From: Pseudomonadota bacterium
GTDB taxonomy: Bacteria; Desulfobacterota; Desulfobaccia; Desulfobaccales; 0-14-0-80-60-11
Direction of reading: 5' to 3'
DNA length: 11,527 nt
Assembly (NCBI GenBank): GCA_018897875.1
Contig: JAHIKF010000440.1
Location: 1 to 11,527, forward strand
In this document: piece by piece, positions 6,494 to 11,527 of the stretch
Layout: each line of letters starts with the position of its first letter
How positions within the stretch are numbered: the stretch's first letter is position 1
Notes under the pieces: generated by a model
What the model was told of the DNA's origin: nothing
The model's database searches: none
The model's input: the letters and a program-made list of their open reading frames with translations, nothing else
Program-made: the position numbers and the translations under genes

Positions 6494-7048
6494 TTGGACT
6501 TTCCACCATACCCGGAAGAGGTTTTTGAACGGGCCCGCGGCATCCGGCTGCTGATCCTGGATGTGGACGGCGTCCTCACCGACGGCAGGCTCTATTTTGA
6601 TGCCAAAGGGGAGACCCTCAAGGTTTTTCACGTCCGGGACGGCCATGGCATCAAGATGGTCCAGCGGGGCGGCATCGAGGTGGCCCTGGTATCGGGGCGC
6701 CGTTCCGACGCCGCGTTTCACCGGGCCCGGGAGCTGGGGGTCACCCGCTTCTATGAGGGCGTCCGGGACAAGGTGGCCATCCTGGAGGAACTCCTGGCGG
6801 CCTTGAACCTCACCCCGCCCCAGGTGGCGGCGGTGGGCGACGAATTGGTGGACCTGCCCCTGTTCCACCGGGTGGGCCTGGGGGCGGCGGTGGCGGATGC
6901 GGTCCCGGAGGTCAGGGCCGCAGCCCACTGGGTCACGACCCTGCCGGGGGGCCAAGGCGCGGTCCGGGAGGTCTGCGACCTGCTCCTCAAGGCTCAGGGC
7001 CGGTGGGAGGAACTCGTCCGCCCGTGGCAGGGGCCGGCCGCCGGATAG
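6494..7048 (+). CDS. kdsC: 3-deoxy-D-manno-octulosonate-8-phosphate phosphatase (KdsC)
   Basis: A cytoplasmic HAD-family phosphatase of 184 residues, the usual KdsC size, which removes phosphate from Kdo-8-phosphate to give Kdo for the lipopolysaccharide core. Motif I is LLILDVDGVLTDGRLYF with Asp23 (nucleophile) and Asp25. The DGHGIKMVQRGGIEVALVSGR stretch gives the substrate loop and motif II Ser67. Lys93 (RDKVAILEELL) is motif III. GDELVDLPLF with Asp116 and Asp120 is motif IV. There is no cap domain, as expected for tetrameric KdsC. Initiation seems to be TTG at 6494 with AAGGA (6482-6486) seven bases ahead; the first in-frame ATG would remove motif I. Partners such as kdsA or kdsD are not adjacent, so it is a solitary kdsC here. 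It implies a Kdo-containing outer membrane. Confidence 0.92.
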   Translation: MDFPPYPEEVFERARGIRLLILDVDGVLTDGRLYFDAKGETLKVFHVRDGHGIKMVQRGGIEVALVSGRRSDAAFHRARELGVTRFYEGVRDKVAILEELLAALNLTPPQVAAVGDELVDLPLFHRVGLGAAVADAVPEVRAAAHWVTTLPGGQGAVREVCDLLLKAQGRWEELVRPWQGPAAG

Positions 7049-7058
7049 GGGCGTGCAC

Positions 7059-7096
7059 CTGACCCCAACGCTCCCGGTTCCCCTGGCGTTGGTCAG
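7059..7096. terminator. Hairpin after kdsC
   Basis: CTGACC then AACGC (7059-7071, with two bulged C) pairs with GCGTTGGTCAG (7086-7096), an 11-pair stem with a 14-base loop, beginning 11 bases after the kdsC stop. It has no following T run, so it may stabilise the mRNA end rather than terminate. Confidence 0.35.
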
Positions 7097-7179
7097 CCAA
7101 CCACAGTTCAGCCCCCTGGCAGATCCGTGCCGCCTATTTCCTTATTCTGGTTATCCCTGAGTTATCCCCGGCCTGGTTA

Positions 7180-7209
7180 TTGTCAGGTTCAAGATAGTTA
7201 AGGTATGTT
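7180..7209 (+). promoter_or_regulatory. Candidate promoter of the amidohydrolase gene
   Basis: TTGTCA (7180-7185, five of six to the -35 consensus) and TATGTT (7204-7209, four of six to the -10) are separated by 18 bases. Transcription would start near 7216, giving a leader of about 130 bases that includes the palindromic element at 7263-7321. Confidence 0.4.
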
Positions 7210-7220
7210 CAAGACAGTTA
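7187..7220. repeat. Tandem GTTCAAGAYAGTTA repeats in the candidate promoter
   Basis: GTTCAAGATAGTTA (7187-7200) and GTTCAAGACAGTTA (7207-7220) are identical at 13 of 14 positions and start exactly 20 bp apart. The first lies between the -35 and -10 candidates and the second overlaps the -10 and start region, the usual position of a repressor operator. GTTATCC also occurs at 7150-7156, 7161-7167 and 7217-7223. Confidence 0.5.
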
Positions 7221-7262
7221 TCCAGGGGCCTTTGGCCCACACGTAAAGCATGAAAAAATTAT

Positions 7263-7321
7263 GTAGGGCGGGCACTGCCCGCCGTTTGCGATCATCAATT
7301 GGTGCGTAAGACGCACCCTAC
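7263..7321. repeat. Compound REP-like palindromic element
   Basis: Outer arms GTAGGG (7263-7268) and CCCTAC (7316-7321) enclose two perfect hairpins, GGCGGGCactGCCCGCC (7267-7283) and GGTGCGTaagACGCACC (7301-7317). The outer arms share a few bases with the inner stems, so the two foldings compete at their edges. Elements of this form are widespread intergenic repeats in many bacteria (general knowledge). It ends 26 bp before the amidohydrolase start and would lie in its 5' leader. Confidence 0.8.
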
Positions 7322-7347
7322 GAAAACTTTTCAAACCAGTGCATCTT

Positions 7348-8697
7348 ATGGGATCACCTGTCTACGACTGCCTCATCTATAATGGCCTGGTTCTGACCAT
7401 GGCGCCCGGCGCCATGCCCCTGGCTCACGGTTATGTGGCGGTTGCCGGCGGCAAAATCGCCGCGGTGGGGCAGACCGATACCTTACAAGACCTCCCCGCC
7501 GCCCGGGAGCGCCTGGACGCCCAGGGGGCCCTGCTCCTGCCCGGGCTGGTCAATACGCATTGCCATGCCCCCATGGTCTGGTTCCGGGGCCTGGCCGACG
7601 ATCTCCCCTTGCAGCAATGGCTCACGGAGTTCATCTTCCCCGCCGAGGGCGCCTGGCTCGATGCCGATAAAGTCTACCGGGGCACCCTCCTGGCGGCGGC
7701 GGAGATGATCCGGGGGGGCATCACCACCGTGGCCGACGGCTACTTTTATGAAGCTGCGGTGCGCCAGGCCCTCAGCGACGCCGGCCTCAGGGCCGTGGTG
7801 GCCCAGGGGGTGGTGGACTTCCCGGCCCCCGGGGTCCCGGACCCCACCCGCAACCTGGCAGTAGCAGCGGAGTTTCTGGACACCGGGGCGGATTACCCGG
7901 ACCGGCTCACGTCCGCGGTCTTCTGCCACTCCCCTTATACCTGTGGGCCCGAGACCTTGCAAAAAGCCAAGGACTTGACCCGGGGTCGGGGGGTGCCGTT
8001 TTTTCTGCACCTGGCGGAAACCAGGGAGGAAGCGGCCAGCCTCAAGCGCCGGACCGGCCGGTCCCCGGGCGCCTACCTTGACCATCTGGGCCTGCTGGAT
8101 GAGTTGACCGTGGCGGTCCATGCGGTGTGGCTGTCGCCCGGCGACCAGGAGCTCCTGGCCCTGCGCCAGGTAAAAGTCAGCCACTGTCCCGAAAGCAATC
8201 TGAAGCTGGCCGCCGGTGTGGCGCCCATCCCCGCCCTGCTCAAGCTCGGGGTGACGGTGGGGCTGGGGACGGACGGCGCCGCCTCCAACAATAACCTGGA
8301 CCTGTGGGGCGAGATGAGCCTAACGGCCCGGCTCCACAAGGTCTGGGGCCGTGACCCGACGCTCATGCCCGCCGCCCAGGTGGTGGCCCTGGCCACTCGG
8401 GAGGGAGCGCAGGTATTGGGGCTGGGCGAAACCACCGGGACCCTGACCCCGGGCAAAGCCGCCGACCTGATCGTGGTGGACGTGAACCAGCCCCACCTCA
8501 CCCCGCTCTATGACCCTTACTCCCATCTGGTCTATGCGGCCCGGGCCGCCGACGTGCGGCACGTCATGGTGGGCGGCCGCTGGCTCCTCTCTGATCGCCG
8601 GTTTACCACCCTGGATTGGCCCGCCCTGGCCGCCTCCGTCCGGGACCAGTGCCGGGACCTGGCCGCCTTCTGCCGCCAACTCCGGCCGCACCCCTGA
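7348..8697 (+). CDS. mtaD: MtaD/SAH-deaminase-type amidohydrolase
   Basis: A cytoplasmic metal-dependent amidohydrolase, most likely 5'-methylthioadenosine/S-adenosylhomocysteine deaminase or a close relative; it releases ammonia from an adenosine or related ring. Numbering from the in-frame GTG at 7339: beta-sandwich DCLIYNGLVLTM (10-21), metal motif NTHCHAP (His74, His76), HSPYTC (His197), HLAET (His224, Glu227), VHAVW (His261), SHCPESNLKLAAG (His282) and the catalytic/metal Asp312 in GTDGAASNNNLDLW. The C-terminal sandwich TPGKAADLIVVD closes the fold. All expected catalytic residues are present. I chose the ATG at 7348; GTG at 7339 is also possible, and neither has a clear ribosome binding site. 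The gene stands alone. Other deaminases of the family (SsnA/TrzN/AtzB-like) cannot be excluded on sequence alone. Confidence 0.85.
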   Translation: MGSPVYDCLIYNGLVLTMAPGAMPLAHGYVAVAGGKIAAVGQTDTLQDLPAARERLDAQGALLLPGLVNTHCHAPMVWFRGLADDLPLQQWLTEFIFPAEGAWLDADKVYRGTLLAAAEMIRGGITTVADGYFYEAAVRQALSDAGLRAVVAQGVVDFPAPGVPDPTRNLAVAAEFLDTGADYPDRLTSAVFCHSPYTCGPETLQKAKDLTRGRGVPFFLHLAETREEAASLKRRTGRSPGAYLDHLGLLDELTVAVHAVWLSPGDQELLALRQVKVSHCPESNLKLAAGVAPIPALLKLGVTVGLGTDGAASNNNLDLWGEMSLTARLHKVWGRDPTLMPAAQVVALATREGAQVLGLGETTGTLTPGKAADLIVVDVNQPHLTPLYDPYSHLVYAARAADVRHVMVGGRWLLSDRRFTTLDWPALAASVRDQCRDLAAFCRQLRPHP

Positions 8698-8931
8698 ACG
8701 GTAATTGTCAAGATTTGACCAGACAACCTCCTCATCAAGGCATAATATCATCGGACCCAAAAGGATTCTGAACCCCCCCCCTTTTGCTATCCAGATCATA
8801 TCCGGATTTTTCGCTTATCTGAGCATAATTGTCGAACACGGCAAGGTATTGCGTCCCGCCAAAACAGGACGCCATGCCGGCGAGGGGCGGCTGAATATTA
8901 GGGTCCGTCATAGGGTTTTTCAGGCCCGGAG

Positions 8932-8966
8932 AAAAGGAAACAAAATATATAATTTTGTCTCCTTTT
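8932..8966. terminator. Long AT-rich hairpin, possible bidirectional terminator
   Basis: AAAAGGAAACAAAAT (8932-8946) pairs with ATTTTGTCTCCTTTT (8952-8966) over 15 positions with one mismatch and a five-base loop. The A and T runs at the ends could serve as termination tracts on both strands for the converging amidohydrolase and cupin genes. The stem is weak in G+C for a classical terminator, and the site is 235 bases past the amidohydrolase stop. Confidence 0.45.
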
Positions 8967-9057
8967 AGGCGCCGTCGCCCGAGAATTCTCGCTAAGTTCG
9001 TTTGTCATAAAATCCGCTTCCACCTAGATTGGAAACAGTTAAATCTTTTGTTTCCTT
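8934..9057. repeat. Perfect 12-base inverted repeat with competing partners
   Basis: AAGGAAACAAAA (8934-8945) is exactly complementary to TTTTGTTTCCTT (9046-9057), 100 bp away. The left arm also pairs locally with 8953-8964, and the right arm also pairs with GGAAACA (9031-9037), so three stems are mutually exclusive. Confidence 0.6.
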
Positions 9058-9096
9058 ATAGCAAGTTGCTGCTATCTATCCACCCTTATAAAATCC

Positions 9097-9132
9097 ATCA
9101 AAGTGGTTTGATATGGATAGCATAGCCATATC
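9097..9132. repeat. Overlapping small hairpins
   Basis: ATCAAAgtggTTTGAT (9097-9112) overlaps GATATGG (9110-9116) pairing with CCATATC (9126-9132), and TATCC (9077-9081) can pair with GGATA (9115-9119). These again cannot all form together. They are short enough that some may be chance. Confidence 0.35.
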
Positions 9133-9253
9133 TAAGAACCTGGCGACAGGTAAAGTTTTTGTCCCAAGTGTCAGGTATAGTCTGATCTCGGTTTGATGAT
9201 TGTCAGCTCAAATCTTGGTCATTAAACCTTAAGAAACTAAGCCAACGACGAGG

Positions 9254-9571
9254 TTAAATCGGCGGCGCGATGGTGACCAGGAGGCGTAAATCGGTTTTGG
9301 CCCTCAGCCCATGGGGTTCAGCGATGTCCGAGATGACCACATCTCCCGGTTTGGCCGGGAAGGAGGCGCCATCCTTGCCCAGAAACTCCCCTTCGCCTTC
9401 AATGATCACTAAACTCAACTGACCTTCGATGTCGTGGGAGTGCACCGGCAGTTCCTGGCCGGCCTTGAAATTAAAATTGATGATTTTAAAGTAGGGAGAG
9501 TCGTGCACCAGCAACTTTTTTAAGCCTTTGTCGCCAAACTCCCCGGCCTCAAAGAGATTGATCTTTTTCAT
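9254..9571 (-). CDS. Small single-domain cupin protein
   Basis: A 105-residue cupin_2-type beta-barrel protein. Motif 1 runs from GQELPVHSHDIEGQL with His44, His46 and Glu49 or Gln51 as likely metal ligands, followed by VIIEGEGEF. Motif 2 is KPGDVVISDIAEPHGL with His87. The spacing is that of single-domain metal-binding cupins. The ATG start has AAGGAG five bases upstream. Cupins of this size have varied roles (sugar or amino acid metabolism, dioxygenase-like chemistry, small-molecule sensing), and nothing near it fixes the substrate. A ferredoxin gene lies about 260 bp upstream on the same strand, but a repeat cluster separates them, so joint transcription is uncertain. Confidence 0.85.
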   Translation of the reverse strand: MKKINLFEAGEFGDKGLKKLLVHDSPYFKIINFNFKAGQELPVHSHDIEGQLSLVIIEGEGEFLGKDGASFPAKPGDVVISDIAEPHGLRAKTDLRLLVTIAPPI

Positions 9572-9642
9572 AATGACTCCTTCTCATCAGTAGCCCTGCG
9601 TTTAGCCCCGGACTATTGTTATGCTTCAAAAATTGTATGGGA

Positions 9643-9648
9643 ATTATA
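9643..9648 (-). promoter_or_regulatory. Candidate -10 box for the cupin gene
   Basis: TATAAT on the minus strand, a perfect -10 hexamer, about 70 bases before the cupin start. I see no good -35 hexamer at 16-18 bases, so this is a weak call. Confidence 0.3.
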
Positions 9649-9675
9649 TCTCCCGGACCTCCCAAAAGCTCTTTT

Positions 9676-9765
9676 AAAGTCCCCCTTTTCTAAAAAGTGA
9701 TTTAGGGGGATTATCAAACAGTTATATAATCCCCCCTGCCCCCCTTTAAAAAAGGGGGGTAAAAT
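9676..9765. repeat. C-run/G-run palindromic repeat pair
   Basis: The first unit (about 9677-9713) runs from AAGTCCCCCTTTT to a TTTAGGGGGATT end and folds imperfectly. The second has a perfect stem: CCCCCCTTT (9739-9747) with AAAGGGGGG (9751-9759), preceded by another run of six C at 9731-9736. Such C-run/G-run palindromes are frequent dispersed repeats in deltaproteobacteria and cyanobacteria (general knowledge). It lies between the ferredoxin and cupin genes and could slow or end minus-strand transcription. Confidence 0.7.
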
Positions 9766-9827
9766 ACCGGCCTTTATTGGGGCTTTTTCCTTAAGAGAAA
9801 AACTATCTTATTTTTTTAAGCGTCACA

Positions 9828-10034
9828 CTAGGCCGGTTCATCGGCCCAATGGATGCAGTTGACCGGGCAGGCGTCCACGGCCTCCTGAATCTTATCCGCC
9901 GGCGCGCCCGAGGGGTTCATGACCTGGGCGAATCCCAGGCTTTCGTTTACGGTAAAGACCTCAGGGCAGATTTCTTCGCAGGCCCCGCAGGCGATGCAGT
10001 CATCTTCCGCCACGTAAGGCACATGGTCCGCCAA
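9828..10034 (-). CDS. Small [4Fe-4S] ferredoxin
   Basis: A 68-residue soluble electron carrier. Cys13, Cys16 and Cys19 (CIACGAC) and Cys56 (ACPV) are the four ligands expected for one [4Fe-4S] cluster; the second cluster motif is lost, as in the monocluster ferredoxins of Desulfovibrio. Cys23 (CPEVF) and Cys60 remain and may form a disulfide or be free. The acidic surface (DD, EE, DACP) is typical. The start appears to be TTG at 10032-10034, with AAGGAG nine bases upstream; GTG at codon 5 is less well placed. It lies 203 bp from the end of the acyl-CoA synthetase/GNAT gene on the same strand and is separated from it by a palindromic repeat. The electron donor and acceptor are not shown by the context. 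Confidence 0.92.
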   Translation of the reverse strand: MADHVPYVAEDDCIACGACEEICPEVFTVNESLGFAQVMNPSGAPADKIQEAVDACPVNCIHWADEPA

Positions 10035-10088
10035 GCTTTTATACTCCTTAGTGGGTCGTTTTTTCTCAAGTTATACCCTGTTCGTCTT

Positions 10089-10117
10089 GTAGGGGCGGGT
10101 TTGAAACCCGCCCCTAC
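10089..10117. repeat. Near-perfect palindrome GTAGGGGCGGGTTT
   Basis: GTAGGGGCGGGTTT (10089-10102) is exactly complementary to the sequence at 10104-10117, a 29-base palindrome with one central base. It belongs to a well-known type of dispersed intergenic repeat. It lies between the acyl-CoA synthetase/GNAT gene and the ferredoxin gene, both on the minus strand, and may act as a terminator-like or mRNA-stabilising hairpin. Confidence 0.8.
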
Positions 10118-10237
10118 GTGGGATATCAATAGGTTATCTGATTGATTTGTTTCATTTCAGATCGAACTTGGTATTAAACCGTATGTCGCTTATCAGCCGT
10201 TGGCGGCCTCGGTCGCGGAGGTGAGCCCCAGGCCGGT

Positions 10238-11527
10238 TTACTGGAGCGCCATCTCGACCCGGAAGGTTCCGCCCTCGGTATCTTTCCGCAGCACAAAGCC
10301 CAGGCGCTTTACCATCTCCAGCATCGGCTGGTTCTGGGCCAGGACGTCGCCGGTGAGGAGTTTGACTCCCTGCTCCCGGGCGATCTCCGTGATCCGTTCC
10401 ACCAGTTTGGGGCCCAGACCTTTGCCCTGCCAGGGGTCGGCCACGATGACGGCGAATTCGGCGGTGGACCGGTCCACAGCCATTACCATGCGGCTCACTC
10501 CCATCATGACCTCGGGACCCGGCGGCAGGCCGATGGCCATCAGGCCCAGTTCCCGGTCGTAATCGTTCTGGGTGAAGCGGATGAGCATTTCATGGGTCCA
10601 CTTCTTGATCAGCTTGAAGTAGCGGAAATAGATGGTTTCTTCCGAACATTTGCCGAGAAAGTCGGACACTAGGGGTTCGTCTTCGGGTTTCATGGGCCTG
10701 AGCAACACCGGGGTGCCGTCCCTGAGCAGCCAATCGCTTTCGAACTGGTTGGGATAGGGGGCGATGATGAGATGGCGGGGGGCCGGCACCGTAGTGGGTT
10801 CGACGATCAGGCGGGCATCCACCGCCACAAAGCCCCCCTTGACGGCCAGGAGGGGGTTGACGTCCAGTTCCACGATCTCCGGGAAATCCGTCACCAGTTG
10901 GGAGATTCGCACCAGGATCTCGGCCAGCTGATCCAGGTTGGAGGGCGGAACGTTGCGGTAGCCCTTCAGCACCCGGGAGACCCGGGTTTTTTCGATCAGC
11001 CGCCGGGCCAGGAGCAGGTTCAAGGGGGGCAGATCCACGGCCGAGTCCTCCAGGAGCTCAGTGAATTCCCCGCCGGCCCCGAAGAGGATGAGGGGGCCGA
11101 AATCCGGGTCCCGTTTGCTGCCGACGATCAGTTCGCAGATGGCTTGCTGCTCCTGGGTCTGGACCGTCACCCCCAAGAGGTTGGCCTCGGGTTTAAAGGC
11201 CTTGACCGCGGTGAGGATTTCTTCGTACGCGGCCATCACTTCCCTCTCGTCATGGAGATTGAAGCGCATCCCGTCCACCTCGGACTTGTGGCTGACATCC
11301 GGGGAATTTATCTTCAGGGCCACCGGAAAGCCGATCATCAATGCCACCGCGGCGGCGTCGGCGGCGGAGGACGCCGCCACCGTAGGATTCACCGGGATGC
11401 CGTAGGCGCTCAAGATGGCCTTGGATTCCAGTTCCGTCAGCACGCCTCCCTGGCGCTCCAGGCGCTGCGCCAAAAACGTGCGGGCCTTCCGGGTATTGAC
11501 GCTCAGCTCCTGGGTCAGCCGGGGCGG
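10238..11527 (-). CDS. Acyl-CoA synthetase (NDP-forming)/GNAT fusion, 5' end missing
   Basis: The frame is open to the window edge: 18 more codons precede the TTG at 11471-11473, so that TTG is internal and the gene is partial. Counting from it, residues about 12-227 are the ATP-grasp_5 domain of NDP-forming acyl-CoA synthetases (ESKAILSAYGIPVN; GFPVALKINSPDVSHKSEV; DPDFGPLILFGAGGEFTELL; DFPEIVELDVNPLLA). Residues about 247-411 are a GNAT acetyltransferase with the acetyl-CoA-binding loop DPWQGKGLGPKLVERI (356-371). This order is that of Pat/PatZ (YfiQ) protein lysine acetyltransferases, in which the synthetase part is regulatory and the GNAT part acetylates targets such as acetyl-CoA synthetase. 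The CoA-binding N-terminal half and the catalytic-histidine region lie outside, so whether the synthetase half is active cannot be judged. The stop is TAA at 10238-10240. Confidence 0.92.
   Translation of the reverse strand, partial: PPRLTQELSVNTRKARTFLAQRLERQGGVLTELESKAILSAYGIPVNPTVAASSAADAAAVALMIGFPVALKINSPDVSHKSEVDGMRFNLHDEREVMAAYEEILTAVKAFKPEANLLGVTVQTQEQQAICELIVGSKRDPDFGPLILFGAGGEFTELLEDSAVDLPPLNLLLARRLIEKTRVSRVLKGYRNVPPSNLDQLAEILVRISQLVTDFPEIVELDVNPLLAVKGGFVAVDARLIVEPTTVPAPRHLIIAPYPNQFESDWLLRDGTPVLLRPMKPEDEPLVSDFLGKCSEETIYFRYFKLIKKWTHEMLIRFTQNDYDRELGLMAIGLPPGPEVMMGVSRMVMAVDRSTAEFAVIVADPWQGKGLGPKLVERITEIAREQGVKLLTGDVLAQNQPMLEMVKRLGFVLRKDTEGGTFRVEMALQ

Larger units (their letters stand above)
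8698..9253. other. Convergent AT-rich spacer with several inverted repeats
   Basis: This 556-base region lies between the ends of two converging genes. A frame at 8705-8968 (+) begins at TTG without a ribosome binding site and I do not call it. A hairpin at 8839-8879 has arms CGGCA and TGCCG around GCGTCC (8851-8856) and GGACGC (8867-8872). Further structures are listed separately. The base composition is clearly richer in A+T than the flanking genes. GGTTTGAT recurs at 9105-9112 and 9190-9197. Confidence 0.55.

Noticed and set aside
7150..7223. TTATCC repeats considered as DnaA boxes or a replication origin
   Set aside because: None matches TTATNCACA beyond the first six bases, and no replication gene or AT-rich unwinding region is next to them.
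8836..8880. Partial resemblance to a GEMM-I (c-di-GMP/cGAMP) riboswitch: CACGGCAA followed later by GGACGC and GCC
   Set aside because: The GGACGC is used in a simple stem with GCGTCC, the conserved GCAAACC and second-helix sequences are absent, and no gene follows on that strand for it to control.
8705..8968. An 87-codon plus-strand frame after the amidohydrolase
   Set aside because: TTG start without a ribosome binding site, runs through a poly-C tract and a hairpin, and has no family resemblance.

Overview
The window reads like a GC-rich, LPS-bearing anaerobic Gram-negative bacterium, most likely a deltaproteobacterium (Desulfobacterota / Syntrophobacterales type). This is inferred from the mix of a MucR/Ros zinc-finger regulator, a small clostridial/Desulfovibrio-type ferredoxin, KdsC (Kdo synthesis), an S-adenosylhomocysteine/methylthioadenosine deaminase-type amidohydrolase, an acyl-CoA synthetase fused to an acetyltransferase, and several families of intergenic palindromes. 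No rRNA, tRNA, CRISPR array or transposase gene was seen.

Layout: 1-664 is a palindromic repeat plus a long non-coding leader. 665-3061 (+) holds a CHASE2 class III adenylate cyclase followed by a small secreted Gln-rich helical protein. 3205-5062 (-) holds three spaced genes: a nitrile-hydratase-leader-like (NHLP) peptide precursor, a YajD-type HNH nuclease and a MucR/Ros regulator with a recognisable promoter. 5554-6111 (-) is a DUF4203-like multi-pass membrane protein. 6494-7048 (+) is kdsC. 7348-8697 (+) is an MtaD-like amidohydrolase behind a candidate promoter with direct repeats and a compound REP-like element. 8698-9253 is a structured convergent intergenic region. On the minus strand follow a small cupin (9254-9571), a 4Fe-4S ferredoxin (9828-10034) and the C-terminal part of an acyl-CoA synthetase/GNAT protein whose 5' end lies outside the window (10238-11527).

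These genes do not form one obvious pathway; most are single genes separated by 100-600 bp spacers, many of which carry hairpins. The most notable item is the NHLP-type precursor: it has a good leader domain, a GC-rich coding tail with three cysteines and four tryptophans, and no RiPP maturation genes near it. The second is the 8.93-9.13 kb spacer, where one 12-base segment can pair with two alternative partners.
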